Made by a program: the position numbers and the translations under genes. Under the pieces are notes generated by a model. That model did no database searches, was not told the origin of the DNA, and saw only the letters and a program-made list of their open reading frames with translations. This document shows, piece by piece, positions 15,493 to 25,669 of a stretch of DNA of 64,000 bases (positions are counted from its first letter, which is position 1; each line of letters begins with the position of its first letter). The stretch comes from Candidatus Zixiibacteriota bacterium. Its GTDB lineage: Bacteria; Zixibacteria; MSB-5A5; GN15; FEB-12. Where the stretch lies: positions 62,001-126,000 of the forward strand of contig JACZXB010000006.1 of NCBI GenBank assembly GCA_022571845.1, read 5' to 3'.

Positions 15493-18400
15493 TTACTGCT
15501 CCAGCCTCGGTTCTGCTGAAAGAGAGATTTCAGATAATCCCAGCAGAGAGCGGATTTTGGCCGTTATTTCAATGGCATAAGAAAATACCAAGGGCGTCAG
15601 CAGCAAGGTTATGACAGATGACAGAGCCAGCCCGCCAATTACTACTGCTCCCAGGCCGCGGTATAATTCCGACCCCGCTCCCGGCATAAGTACCAGGGGC
15701 AGCATTCCAAAGGCCGAAGTGGCTGTTGACATAAATATTGGGCGGACCCGGACTCTCACAGATTCTTTTACAGCTTCTCTTTGATCCATTCCTTCCCGTA
15801 TGAGCTGCAGAGCATGGTAGACTATTAGAATTGAGTTGTTTATAACAGTGCCGACTAATATCACAAAGCCCAGCATTGTCAAAATATCCAGCTGCAAGTT
15901 AGAATCAAAGAGCTGCACAATCCGAAGACCCAAGACACCGCCGAAAGTGGCCAGTGGTACGGTAACCATGATTACCAGGGGATAAGTAAACGATTGAAAC
16001 AGCGCTGCCAAAAGCAGATAGGTCAAAAGTATTGCTAATAAGAAATCGGTAACGAGTTCACTTCTGAGTTTTGATAAATCGTCGGCAGTCCCGGCCAGCT
16101 TAATATCATACAAGCCGCCAATCTGGCCTTCTTCTCTGAGGGGGTCAATAATCTGTGTTCGTACCGAGGCGATGGCGTCTTCTAAAGCAATATTATCGGG
16201 CAGAGTAGATTCGATTGAAACCGCTCTTTGTTTTTCTCTGTGATTTATCTGCACCGGCCCTTGGTGCATCTCTATTCTTGAAACATCGCCGACAGTTATA
16301 ATTCTACCGCCGGGAGTAGCCAGTGGCAATTGTGCAATATCCTGTGTATGGCGGACCCAGCTGTCGTCCCCTTTTAATATCAGATCAAGTTCGCGTCCCT
16401 GATGGTAGTACTCGCTTACTCTGGCGCCATCTACCAGCGCGTTTACCGCCTGTCCGATTTCACTGGCGCTAAAGCCGGCATCGGCAGCGCGTACCCGGTC
16501 GGGGTATATCCTTACTTCCGGATTTCCTAAATCCAAGCCTGGTATTGGCCGTGATTGTGCGCCCGGCACGACCTGCCCCATTTTCCTGAAAACCTGACCT
16601 GCAATAGCCAGAACTTTATTTAAGTCCGGTCCGGTGACATCAAGACGGATAGAGCGGGTACCGGCAAAACCACGTGAGAAAAGTGACCTCTGGTTGGCAA
16701 ATCCATAAGTGCCTGGAATTGAAAAAATAGCTTTGTTGGCAACCGGCACAAGTTCTGAGCCTTTGCTTTCATCTCTGGACCTCATGCCCATAAAGGCCAT
16801 GTTGGAAAGAGCAACGTAAAAGAAATTATCGATACCGCCTCCCGGCAGATCCTCAGCTTCAGCAGCATCTGTTTCCCAGAGATATTTCAGGTTAGATTCA
16901 ATATTTTTTCCAATTTCTGTCATTTCATCCATATTGTATCCGGGAGGAGGGATAATAACTCCAAAAACAAAATTCTGGTTGCCATTGGGGAGATATTCTG
17001 CCGGGGGCAGCAAAAGCCAGGAAAGCCCCAGTGAAAAGAATATGATACCTGAAGTTGTTAGCAGTCGTCGCATCGGCGCGGCGTTGATGAAATCAACAAA
17101 CCCGGCAATTTTATTGGCCAGCCGGCCAAGTCTGGTCTGGCTTGGATCTTTACTTTTCATGTCATCGGCAATTCTTAAAAATCTTGACGAAAACGAAGGA
17201 ATCACAGTCATTGAAACGACCAGCGAAACAGTAATGGCGCTGCAGAGAGCAATGGCAATATCTCGGAAAAGCTGCCCGGCACGCTCCTCGATAAACAGCA
17301 CCGGCAGGAAAACAGCAACGGTTGTAACAGTTGAAGCAAATATTGCTCCCCAGACTTCGGTGGTGCCATCACGCGCCGCTTGCCAGCGGTTTTTACCCAT
17401 TTGCATATGACGGTAAATATTTTCAAGCACCACAATGGCGGCATCGACCACCAAACCTACTGCAAAGGCCATCCCTGCCAGAGAAATGACATTGATTGTC
17501 CTGCCGAACAAGGCCATTGTCAAAAATGTAGTAATAATTGAAATCGGTATGGAAACGGCAACAACCATAATTGAACTAAAAGAGCGCAAAAACAGAAAGA
17601 GAACAAGAATAGCTAAAAAGCCGCCGAGAAATATATTGGTGAAGACTAAGTCGATAGCTGAGTTGATGTAAACAGATTCGCGGTATACGTTTTCAATCCT
17701 GAGTCCTCTCGGCTCCATAATTTCTTTGTTGATGAGTTCCATTTCTTCAATGAGGCCGCTTAGCACCTCCAGAACATTGGCACCGACCTGACGCTGAGCA
17801 TTGAAAGCCATTGAAGGTTTACCCAGATGCCGCACCAAGGCTCTCGGTTTTTCGTAAGCAAGTGTTACGCTGGCGATATCGCCGACCCTGATAGGTACGT
17901 TATTGCGAACGGTGATTACAGTCTGCTCGACATCTTCAACGCTGTCATAACGGGAAATAGTTCTGACAACATAGCGGCGCTTGCCTTCGCTAAAGTCTCC
18001 CGCAGATATATCTCTGTTTTCTGCTCTCAGGGCACTCTGCAGCTGCGATATGGTAATGCCGGATGAGGCCAGCTGTCCCGGGTCAAAGGTTACATGAAGT
18101 TCCCGCTCCAGTCCGCCAAACAGGTTTATCCGCGACACCCCGCTGACTCTTTCCATGCGCGGTTTGACCAGATCATCAATCATGCTGTAGAGTTGGGGGA
18201 CATAGACGCTGTCGTTCTCGGATTTAATTACGAACCAGGCTACTGCACCTTCGAACCTGCTTGAAGAGCTTACAATCGGCTGGTCAGCATTCTGCGGATA
18301 AGATGGCACTTCGTTGAGCTTATTGGTAACTCTTACCAATGCTGCTGAGATATCTGTGCCGACGGGGAATTCCATGGTTACGACACCGTTGCCGTCGCTT

Positions 18401-18651
18401 GATTCGGAATTCATCTGCAGAACACCCTCAATAGATTTGAGGTATTCTTCCTGCTTGTTGATAATCTCCTTTTCGATTTCTTCAGGGGAGGCACCGGACC
18501 AGTTAGATGTGACCGTTATAATCGGGCGTTCAACTTCGGGCGTAAGCTGTACCGGCACTTTACTCAGCGCCACAAATCCAGCCAGAACAGCTATGAGTAC
18601 TCCGACAATAACTGTTACAGGATATTTGATAGAAGAATTAATTAAGCTCAT
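15493..18651 (-). CDS. RND-family efflux pump, inner-membrane transporter
   Basis: A 1,052-residue HAE1-type RND permease with 12 expected membrane spans and two large periplasmic loops. It exports drugs or other hydrophobic compounds by proton exchange through a tripartite complex. Evidence includes the N-terminal SSIKYPVTVIVGVLIAVLAG, VPVQLTPEVERPIITVTSNW, and the TM4 motif GLVVDAAIVVLENIYRH. In TM4 only the first of the two AcrB-type aspartates is kept: Asp403 is followed by Ala404. The gene follows its adaptor by 24 bases in one operon. No TolC-type outer-membrane channel gene is present here, so the channel must be encoded elsewhere. Confidence 0.93.
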   Translation of the reverse strand: MSLINSSIKYPVTVIVGVLIAVLAGFVALSKVPVQLTPEVERPIITVTSNWSGASPEEIEKEIINKQEEYLKSIEGVLQMNSESSDGNGVVTMEFPVGTDISAALVRVTNKLNEVPSYPQNADQPIVSSSSRFEGAVAWFVIKSENDSVYVPQLYSMIDDLVKPRMERVSGVSRINLFGGLERELHVTFDPGQLASSGITISQLQSALRAENRDISAGDFSEGKRRYVVRTISRYDSVEDVEQTVITVRNNVPIRVGDIASVTLAYEKPRALVRHLGKPSMAFNAQRQVGANVLEVLSGLIEEMELINKEIMEPRGLRIENVYRESVYINSAIDLVFTNIFLGGFLAILVLFLFLRSFSSIMVVAVSIPISIITTFLTMALFGRTINVISLAGMAFAVGLVVDAAIVVLENIYRHMQMGKNRWQAARDGTTEVWGAIFASTVTTVAVFLPVLFIEERAGQLFRDIAIALCSAITVSLVVSMTVIPSFSSRFLRIADDMKSKDPSQTRLGRLANKIAGFVDFINAAPMRRLLTTSGIIFFSLGLSWLLLPPAEYLPNGNQNFVFGVIIPPPGYNMDEMTEIGKNIESNLKYLWETDAAEAEDLPGGGIDNFFYVALSNMAFMGMRSRDESKGSELVPVANKAIFSIPGTYGFANQRSLFSRGFAGTRSIRLDVTGPDLNKVLAIAGQVFRKMGQVVPGAQSRPIPGLDLGNPEVRIYPDRVRAADAGFSASEIGQAVNALVDGARVSEYYHQGRELDLILKGDDSWVRHTQDIAQLPLATPGGRIITVGDVSRIEMHQGPVQINHREKQRAVSIESTLPDNIALEDAIASVRTQIIDPLREEGQIGGLYDIKLAGTADDLSKLRSELVTDFLLAILLTYLLLAALFQSFTYPLVIMVTVPLATFGGVLGLRIVQLFDSNLQLDILTMLGFVILVGTVINNSILIVYHALQLIREGMDQREAVKESVRVRVRPIFMSTATSAFGMLPLVLMPGAGSELYRGLGAVVIGGLALSSVITLLLTPLVFSYAIEITAKIRSLLGLSEISLSAEPRLEQ

Positions 18652-18675
18652 CTAATTAGTTTCCGGATATAATAA

Positions 18676-19782
18676 TTATGAATCGTTTTCTTCCTGAGTG
18701 TTTTCAGGTGCAGATTGTGGCGGGGGACCATCGGAAGTCTTTACCGGGCTGCCGGGGAAAATTCTTTCATTGCCTCTGACTACTACCGTCATGCCCTCGG
18801 TCAAGCCGGGGCCTTCTACCGCGATTTTATGTCCCTTGGTCGACGATGTTGAGACAGAAATAGAGGCTGCTTTTCCCTCGTTGATGGTATATATCATAGT
18901 TTGATTGCCCTGCCTGACGATGGCATCTTTGGAAACAGCCAGACTTGAAAATGTTTTATTAAGCGAAAGGGTGGCGCGTACAAGCATGCCGGCACCAAGG
19001 CGCCCCTGGCTGTTGTCTACAGCTACAATAACCGGAAAAGTGTGTGTTGCCGAAGTAGCATTCGGAGCTATGCCTGTAACAATTCCTGTCATTGGAGTGC
19101 TTTCTTTGGCTGATGTATATATTGTAACCTGGGTTCCGGTCCGCAGGTGGCCAAAATATCGCTCTGGCAGGTCAAGGTTGATTTTAATTTTAGAAAGCTG
19201 AGTCATCTCAAAAACAGGTGAGCCTTCTTCGACCCATTCTCCAACTGCTGTCAGCTGATTGCCGGTGTAACCTGAAAACGGCGCCCGTATAGTGCAGTCG
19301 GCCAGGTCATGCGCCATTCTCTCTTGTTCTGATTTTAACTGATTATATTTTTCGTTGGCAATAGCGGCCATTGCCCGGGCAGAGTCAATTGCCAAATCAG
19401 AAAGCATTTTCTTGCTATAGAGGTCTTCCGCCCTCTTCGCAATTTTTGTAACCAGCGCCGCCCGTATTTTGGCCTGGTTAGCTTCGGCCGTTTTGGCTTT
19501 GTAGGAAAGCGCTATTCGGGTAGTATCAAGCTGTACCAGAGCCTCCCCTTTACTCAGACGGTTACCTTCGAGGGCACTTATTGAAACTACCTGTGCCGAT
19601 ACTTTTGAAACTACTCTGCTTTGAAAGAGAGCTTCAGTTCTGCCGACCAGAGTTATCTGGTCATGGAAATCAAGCCGTTCTACCTTTTCGGTGACTACCA
19701 GGGTTGGAGGCATTTGCTGGGCAGAGGCAATAGACTGAAGAACGAGAAATGCGATGGCTATTGTGAAACGTAATTTATTCAT
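18676..19782 (-). CDS. RND efflux periplasmic adaptor (membrane fusion protein)
   Basis: A 368-residue adaptor of the HlyD/AcrA type with a signal peptide (about 1-21, cut after IASA). The barrel/lipoyl part begins VTEKVERLDFHDQITLVGRTEA. A helical hairpin of about 60 residues (SYKAKTAEANQAKI ... KSEQERMAHDLADC) follows, then IRAPFSGYTGN, which marks the second lipoyl half, and a C-terminal beta-barrel/membrane-proximal region with GMLVRATL and VVVRGNERIFPGSPV. It links the adjacent inner-membrane RND pump to an outer-membrane channel. The last about 20 residues are a Pro/Glu/Asn-rich tail. It is first in the two-gene operon. The substrate cannot be told. Confidence 0.93.
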   Translation of the reverse strand: MNKLRFTIAIAFLVLQSIASAQQMPPTLVVTEKVERLDFHDQITLVGRTEALFQSRVVSKVSAQVVSISALEGNRLSKGEALVQLDTTRIALSYKAKTAEANQAKIRAALVTKIAKRAEDLYSKKMLSDLAIDSARAMAAIANEKYNQLKSEQERMAHDLADCTIRAPFSGYTGNQLTAVGEWVEEGSPVFEMTQLSKIKINLDLPERYFGHLRTGTQVTIYTSAKESTPMTGIVTGIAPNATSATHTFPVIVAVDNSQGRLGAGMLVRATLSLNKTFSSLAVSKDAIVRQGNQTMIYTINEGKAASISVSTSSTKGHKIAVEGPGLTEGMTVVVRGNERIFPGSPVKTSDGPPPQSAPENTQEENDS

Positions 19783-20028
19783 TTATTCAAAATCCCTTAT
19801 ACTTTCTGAAACTCTCTTATTATGAATCGGCATTAAATGTTTAAACGATAAAACTGTCAAATTGTTTTCAATATAATACTATTTCAGGCATAGAGGGTAT
19901 CACAGGATTAAGTATATTTCAAGAGACGCTGGAAATCTCTTCGGGAATTGCAACTACTGGCGGTTTGAAGGGTTCAATAATTTTACTGGACATATTTGAC
20001 AAAATATGGCAATTGCAAAGGACTTAGG

Positions 20029-20907
20029 ATGAAATTACAGGTATTGGAGAACCATAATATTCGATTTTCCATTCTATACATACTAGCAGCTTTACTCTTT
20101 TCCGGAAATTCTGCTCAGGCCAAGCCTGTCCTGGCCGGGCATGTGGAAGCTGAGCTAATATCTGAAATTAGCTCTATTGTCCCAGGTGAACCGTTTTGGG
20201 TGGCCTTGAAGCTCCGGATGGATAACGACTGGCATATTAACTGGTTAAATCCGGGTGATTTCGGACTGGCCCCGACTATTGCCTGGCAACTTCCAGAAGG
20301 ATTTAAGGCAGGAGAAATCGAGTGGCCTATTCCTGAACGCCTGATATTCTCTCCGTTTGTAGGTTTTGGTTATGAAGGCGAGAAAATTTTACCGGTAAAG
20401 ATCAGCCCGCCGAAATCTGTTTTACCAGGAACTGAGATCAGAATTGAAGCTGCCGCTGACTGGGTTGTCTGCGGTGAAGTCTGCATTCCGGGGGGGGCCA
20501 AATTGTCTCTGGAGCTAAATGTTATAAAGAGTTCTTCACTGCCGGATACAAATTGGGCTCAGTTGTTTGAAAACTTTAGAAACGAAGCGGCTCAAGTGGA
20601 CAGCTCGTACAGAGTCAGTTCTAAGCTGACCGAAAAAGCTTTGATTATTTCGGTTGCTGAAAATTCATCTAATAATATGCAGATAGACAGCCTCATTTTT
20701 TTTCCAGAATTCAACGGCTTAATCAAGAATGCTGCTTCTCAAAAACTGTCAAAAGATGAATTTGGTTACGTTCTTGAAATAGAACGCGACCCGCTGGGCG
20801 TTACTCCCCCAGAAAGACTTGAAGGAATATTGGTTTTGCGAAAATACAATGACTCAAAAATAATAAAAACGAATCTCAAATTTGATGTTCTCTTAAATAA
20901 GAACTAA
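20029..20907 (+). CDS. Secreted DsbD-alpha-like (disulfide reductase N-terminal domain) protein
   Basis: A protein of about 292 residues starting at ATG 20029 (AAAGGA upstream), preferred over the TTG at 19996 because the signal peptide then lies at 14-36 of the product. The mature part matches the N-terminal domain of DsbD/ScsB-type reductases: PGEPFWVALKLRMDNDWHINW, FGYEGEKILPVKI, and WVVCGEVCIPGGA with the redox Cys pair CGEVC. The transmembrane and thioredoxin-like parts of full DsbD are absent, so it needs a separate membrane electron donor. A redoxin gene follows 101 bases downstream on the same strand, which fits a periplasmic thiol-redox role. An 8-G run (20490-20497) lies right after the Cys pair. 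Confidence 0.8.
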   Translation: MKLQVLENHNIRFSILYILAALLFSGNSAQAKPVLAGHVEAELISEISSIVPGEPFWVALKLRMDNDWHINWLNPGDFGLAPTIAWQLPEGFKAGEIEWPIPERLIFSPFVGFGYEGEKILPVKISPPKSVLPGTEIRIEAAADWVVCGEVCIPGGAKLSLELNVIKSSSLPDTNWAQLFENFRNEAAQVDSSYRVSSKLTEKALIISVAENSSNNMQIDSLIFFPEFNGLIKNAASQKLSKDEFGYVLEIERDPLGVTPPERLEGILVLRKYNDSKIIKTNLKFDVLLNKN

Positions 20908-21008
20908 GTAAATAGAGTTTGATATAGACTTAGAATAAACTGCATAATTGAAACCCCGCAATCTATGTGGTTAAAATTTAATCGGGAATTGAAAAAGGGA
21001 AAAGAAGA

Positions 21009-21656
21009 ATGAAAAAGCTTTTAGGAATAGCGGCTCTGGCAGCGATGTTTTCGCTTGTTTTTGCGGTTTTTGCATCGTCCCAGGGCAGTGAAGACGAAAA
21101 AGTAGAAGTTACTATAACTGCAAAGATAGGTCAGCCTGCCCCAAATTTTAAGCTCAGAAGTGCCATTGGCAAAGAGCATTCGCTGTCTGGCTACAAAGGC
21201 CAGTGGGTTGTCTTAGAATGGATAAATCTGCAATGCCCATTTGTCCTCAAACATTATAATTCAAAAAACATGCAGACACTCCAGCAAACTTACTCCAAGA
21301 AAAAAGTTGTCTGGCTCTCCATCTGTTCGTCTGCTCCCGGTAAGCAGGGAAATTTTTCAGGTGACGAGCTGACCGCCAAAATAAAAGAAATTAGTACCAA
21401 CTCCACTGCCTACTTGATTGACGGAGATGGAAAAGTAGGCCACAGCTATGGCGCTAAAACGACGCCTCATATGTTCATTATCAATCCAAAAGGTGTCTTA
21501 GTTTATGCCGGAGCTATTGACGATATGCCATCGGTAAAACTGGAAGATGTTAAAGGTGCCACGAATTTTGTAGCGGCAGCACTTGATGCCGGACTGGCGC
21601 AAAAAGTGATAAAGGTGAGCAGTACGGTTTCATACGGTTGCAGTGTAAAATATTAA
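21009..21656 (+). CDS. Exported redoxin / thioredoxin-like peroxiredoxin-family protein
   Basis: A 215-residue protein with a signal peptide (about 1-23), hence periplasmic or extracytoplasmic. The redoxin fold starts at IGQPAPNFKLRSAIGKEHSL. The reactive position is Cys76 in NLQCPFVLKHY, a signature of the PRX-like subfamily in which a single Cys replaces the CxxC of thioredoxin. A C-terminal YGCSVKY, also conserved in this subfamily, offers a resolving cysteine. TTPHMFIINPKG carries the cis-proline loop. A GAAAAAGGGAAAAGAAG stretch precedes the ATG. It lies downstream of the DsbD-alpha-like gene and ends at a strong hairpin. Confidence 0.85.
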   Translation: MKKLLGIAALAAMFSLVFAVFASSQGSEDEKVEVTITAKIGQPAPNFKLRSAIGKEHSLSGYKGQWVVLEWINLQCPFVLKHYNSKNMQTLQQTYSKKKVVWLSICSSAPGKQGNFSGDELTAKIKEISTNSTAYLIDGDGKVGHSYGAKTTPHMFIINPKGVLVYAGAIDDMPSVKLEDVKGATNFVAAALDAGLAQKVIKVSSTVSYGCSVKY

Positions 21657-21668
21657 GAACCGTTCAAA

Positions 21669-21700
21669 AAAGCCGCCCTATTTTTCAAGAGGGCGGCTTT
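21669..21700. terminator. Bidirectional terminator
   Basis: AAAGCCGCCCT (21669-21679) and AGGGCGGCTTT (21690-21700) form a perfect 11-pair stem with a 10-base loop. It separates the convergent redoxin and M6 protease genes. The T-run is stronger on the minus strand. Confidence 0.92.
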
Positions 21701-21718
21701 AAACATCTGTAATTTCTT

Positions 21719-24700
21719 TTATTGGCAACCCGGGACTGGCGGCGGTCCTCCCCGGAAAATGAAGTCTACTATATATGTCAGATCTAAAATGTTTACGGGA
21801 CTGCAATCACCGTTCATGTCGCCGATGAATGCTGGTGTAACTCCCGGCCCGCCTCTGAATATAAAATCTACAAGATATGTCAAATCCAGAATATCCACAT
21901 TGTTGGAGTGATTGACGTCACCCGGTGTCCAGGTCCAAAATATCACAACATTAGAGGGTGGGCTGCTAAGATTTGTATTGTCTTTAGCAATTACCCTCCA
22001 GAAATATTCCTGTGCCAAATCCAGCGAGTCGGTCAAGGTGTAACTGCTTGATGGAATATTAAAATAGTTGGTTGCTGTCAAAAACAAGGCATCTTTTGCA
22101 ATAGTCAGTTTATATGTGATAGTGTCAAAGGGATTGGCATCAGTCGACGTAGTCCAGTCAAATGTCGGCATAAGATCAAACAAAGCGTATCCGCCTGTAT
22201 CGGCAGGTGTCAAAGCTATTGGAGCAGAGGGAGGAACAGGAGTATTTTGAACTTCAAAAGTTTCTACAGCAGAGTAATCAGAGAATTCAAAAAAGTCACT
22301 CGATTTTGAACGCCACCAATAAACAGTTTCGTAATTCAGGTTTATGCTAACTGTCCAGCCGGTAGAATCTTCAGACTCCGGGGTAGTGGAATCAGACGCC
22401 ACCAGAGTAGTAAGAGCAATGTCGGAGAACACTTCAAATATGTAAAAAAGCGGATCGCCTTCGCCATCAACAGAATTATTTACATATAAGGTTGGCTTTC
22501 TGGGTGTAATTTCGCCTCCGACCGGGTGTTTGAGAAGCGGAGCCAGGGGAGGCGAATTCATTCCAAAGGCATCATAGTACCAGTCTGACCAGTTAGTGCC
22601 ATTTTTGACTCTCACTCGTACGTAGTATATTGTTCCGTCAACCAAGGTGGCACCGGCATAAACCACAGAAGTATCGGAGCTGGCAACCTCACCGGGATCC
22701 CACATTTCGGCAGCGCCCCAGTCATTATCTGAGCCAATCTGTATTTGATACATGTTTTGAACGTCAAAGGGATAGCCCATGCTTGCAGACCAGCCCAGAG
22801 TTGGTGTATGATTAATAACGTTGTTTTGATTCTCACCAATTATAAAAAAAGACTGAACGATACGAGGAGTGGTACTGTCCGGAGAGTCAAATAGCCAGAA
22901 CATTATCCGGTTAATCAAAGTGTCTTTTGGCAGCCAGGTTCCGCCAACATTGTCCTGAATAGCCTCAAAAGGAAAGCTCAACAGGACAGATTTGTAGGAC
23001 CCGAAGTAACTGATAGCGGCTGAGGGTGTAGGACTTCCCGATGTAAAGCTCAAGAATGCCTCGCCATTATCTACTGGCGCCATAGTTTGTCTGATATCGG
23101 CGAAAGGAGCAGAGTGGGGAGCCTTATATTTTGAGTTATCGCCAAGCAGACTGCCAGTGACACCGCGTATATTTTGCTGGGTAATGGTGCCATCGTACGT
23201 GGCTTTGAAATAGTTGTGCATAAAAGCAGAGTCAAGATTATTCAGTTGAGAGATTCCAGAAGTAGTGGACAAGAACAGGTTCCCGCCGCCATCCATAAAC
23301 TGTTTCATTGCAAATATGTCGCCCGTAGTAAGTACATTGCTGGCATATTCGCCGGTGTGCCAGAAGACCATTGGATAGTTGCTTAAGTCAGAACCGCTGG
23401 GAGAGCCGCTGGTCGACTTGTTCCAAATCTTATAAGGCATACTAAAATGCTGAAAGACGTTGGTGAAGCTGGTGTCATGTGAATTACCGCGGTCATCGTC
23501 AACAATGAGAACCCGCGGAGTGCCTACGGCATATGTGAACTGGAAAGACTTGGTGAACTCAGAGCTTCCGGGAGTTGTTGACAATGAATCCGCTGTGATG
23601 GTTACCGTAAAACTATCAATAACAGCCTGAGCAGAGTCGTCTACTACGAACTTAATAGGATTAAGACTATTAGATACAACAGCAGACATCAAATCTCCGT
23701 CCATGGGGACATCGTTGTCAAGAAAAGTAATGTAGGGGTTGCTGGTAGAGAGTGTCAGAATTGGATTATAGGCAGATAACATCAGATTTGTAACTGCGGC
23801 AGTAAACAATATTGTATCACCGGGGTCGAGATCACCGTCATCATCCCCTAAGGGAAACGGGTCTTCAAAAAGTATTGAATCAGCTCCGGACAGTTCCAGA
23901 TATGGGCGCGACCATTCTATGTCCAAATCAGCGTAAATAATCGAATCATTATCAGTTATTTCCCAGACTGCAATGCCTGTCTCGCTATTAAAAGCATTGG
24001 TGTGACTGTTTGGAGTTGTTAGATCGTGGAATTCTCTGACATTTTCGCTGCCGGGGAAAGGATCACCCAAATCTCCGCCGTTGCCAGTATTGAGGTTTAA
24101 GTCAAAGTTACCGTCAGCCTGTTCTACATCGACGAAATATCTTTCGTGATTAAAGTTGGAGCCGTAAACAGCATAATCAACATGGTAGATAAGCAGGCCG
24201 GAGCCGGGCAGAGCTACATCAAAGCCATACTTTTGCCTGTTTTCTATAAACCAATACTCGTTGGGCAATGAGACGCCATTGCTGAGTCGGTATATCACTG
24301 GATTGTGTTCAACAGCAGGAATTGAGACGTTTTTTAGATTTGAGGTAACGTCGACCACGTTTACAAATCCCAGATCATATTTGCACCAGGCATCAAAATG
24401 TGCCGGTTGTATACCGGAATTATTCCAGCTGCCGCCTGCCATCATCGACCAGCTACCGATACCGAAAGCTGAGCCAGGGTCATTACTAACATCGTATAAA
24501 TCCGGTAATCCCAGAAAATGGCCGTATTCATGGCAGACCACACCTATTGTTGTCGGTCCGGTAGAGTACTCTTCGGGGTTTATGTTGTAATTCGAAATAA
24601 CCACTCCGTCCAAATTGAGAGACGGGCTGATTGTCCAGGCGTGAGACCAGATTCCAAAGGCTCCGGTTTCTGCTCCGGCACCGGCATGCATAACAATTAC

Positions 24701-25318
24701 GCCATCACAAAAGCCGTCATTATCGGAATCGTAATCAGAGAAGTCCGCACCTTCAGCATCTGCCATCAAGATAGCATCACGCACCATTCCCCGAACTCTG
24801 GTGTTTAAGCCGTCATTGCCTCCCTCGTAGTAAGTATAGGTTTGCGCCATTCTATACCAGCCAAAGATGTCTCCTTTAATATAGAACATGCCGTAGGAGT
24901 TTTCGAGATAGAAATCTGTCATTGAACCGAACGGCATGGTGACGGAATCTGTGTCACGATTTGAAAAAAGAATAGAGTCAAACATGCTGGGAGTTACCGC
25001 TACCGCCTGATCCTGCCATTGATGGTCGATAAAATCAACGAGTATAGTGATGACACTGATGGTATCTACTACTCTTTCTCCGGAGGCAAGTCGCTGACGC
25101 AATTCTTTGGGATTTACAATTCTATTGGCAGACGGGGCACAGCCCCCGGCTTTTTTAAAGGCCTGCCAGTTTTCGACTTTTTGCTCCCAGACTCCCTGTT
25201 TAATCCACTCTATTTTTGCGTCAGGGTGGGGAGGAATCGCCATTGATGTTGTTGCCGCAAACAAAGTGGACAAAAAAATACAAAGGGCAATTGTCAATCT
25301 GTTATTTTGTCTTGTCAT
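21719..25318 (-). CDS. M6-family (immune inhibitor A-like) secreted metalloprotease with dockerin-like tail
   Basis: A protein of about 1,199 residues. The start at 25318 (MTRQNNRLTIALCIFLSTLF) is chosen because AGGAAG lies 7 bases upstream and it opens directly into a signal peptide. The zinc site HEYGHFLGLPD (His263, Glu264, His267, Asp273) matches HExxHxxGxxD of M6 peptidases. The middle and C-terminal parts contain beta-sandwich and fibronectin-like segments (YFWRVIAKDN, PTFDWTTSTD). The last 67 residues are a duplicated dockerin-like tail: [20 protein letters not shown] and GDMNGDC..ILDLTYIVDF, each followed by IFRGG, ending PPPVPGCQ. It degrades extracellular protein (family knowledge); attachment through the tail is inference. 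Confidence 0.92.
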   Translation of the reverse strand: MTRQNNRLTIALCIFLSTLFAATTSMAIPPHPDAKIEWIKQGVWEQKVENWQAFKKAGGCAPSANRIVNPKELRQRLASGERVVDTISVITILVDFIDHQWQDQAVAVTPSMFDSILFSNRDTDSVTMPFGSMTDFYLENSYGMFYIKGDIFGWYRMAQTYTYYEGGNDGLNTRVRGMVRDAILMADAEGADFSDYDSDNDGFCDGVIVMHAGAGAETGAFGIWSHAWTISPSLNLDGVVISNYNINPEEYSTGPTTIGVVCHEYGHFLGLPDLYDVSNDPGSAFGIGSWSMMAGGSWNNSGIQPAHFDAWCKYDLGFVNVVDVTSNLKNVSIPAVEHNPVIYRLSNGVSLPNEYWFIENRQKYGFDVALPGSGLLIYHVDYAVYGSNFNHERYFVDVEQADGNFDLNLNTGNGGDLGDPFPGSENVREFHDLTTPNSHTNAFNSETGIAVWEITDNDSIIYADLDIEWSRPYLELSGADSILFEDPFPLGDDDGDLDPGDTILFTAAVTNLMLSAYNPILTLSTSNPYITFLDNDVPMDGDLMSAVVSNSLNPIKFVVDDSAQAVIDSFTVTITADSLSTTPGSSEFTKSFQFTYAVGTPRVLIVDDDRGNSHDTSFTNVFQHFSMPYKIWNKSTSGSPSGSDLSNYPMVFWHTGEYASNVLTTGDIFAMKQFMDGGGNLFLSTTSGISQLNNLDSAFMHNYFKATYDGTITQQNIRGVTGSLLGDNSKYKAPHSAPFADIRQTMAPVDNGEAFLSFTSGSPTPSAAISYFGSYKSVLLSFPFEAIQDNVGGTWLPKDTLINRIMFWLFDSPDSTTPRIVQSFFIIGENQNNVINHTPTLGWSASMGYPFDVQNMYQIQIGSDNDWGAAEMWDPGEVASSDTSVVYAGATLVDGTIYYVRVRVKNGTNWSDWYYDAFGMNSPPLAPLLKHPVGGEITPRKPTLYVNNSVDGEGDPLFYIFEVFSDIALTTLVASDSTTPESEDSTGWTVSINLNYETVYWWRSKSSDFFEFSDYSAVETFEVQNTPVPPSAPIALTPADTGGYALFDLMPTFDWTTSTDANPFDTITYKLTIAKDALFLTATNYFNIPSSSYTLTDSLDLAQEYFWRVIAKDNTNLSSPPSNVVIFWTWTPGDVNHSNNVDILDLTYLVDFIFRGGPGVTPAFIGDMNGDCSPVNILDLTYIVDFIFRGGPPPVPGCQ

Positions 25319-25669
25319 TTCCAGCTTCCTCAAATTCTTTTTTTAAATGTCACTTTTGAAGAGCATAGCATTGATATAATTGACATAAAGCAAAACAATG
25401 CCCCAGAGCTACAGTTTCTAAAGATGAAATAATTGCTGTAGTTGCTCATTTAATCAACTGTCTGCAAATTAATCGTTTGCGGAGACGATTACTGCAGTCC
25501 TTTACTTTAGAAGTATCTATCGGCGGTTAAATAAATACCAAATAATTCCAAGTTGAATATAACAATTTTTAGCTGTTCTCCAAACAGAGTTATTACAATT
25601 CACGGACAGGTTGACTTAAGCCCGGAATCCTCTGATATTAGCGATTCCAACGACAAATCAGGAGAAAAC

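Noticed and set aside
25553-25669. 39-codon N-terminal extension of the M61 gene
   Set aside because: A TTG at 25670 has an AGGAG at ideal spacing and begins a signal peptide; the extension is hydrophilic and unlike the family.
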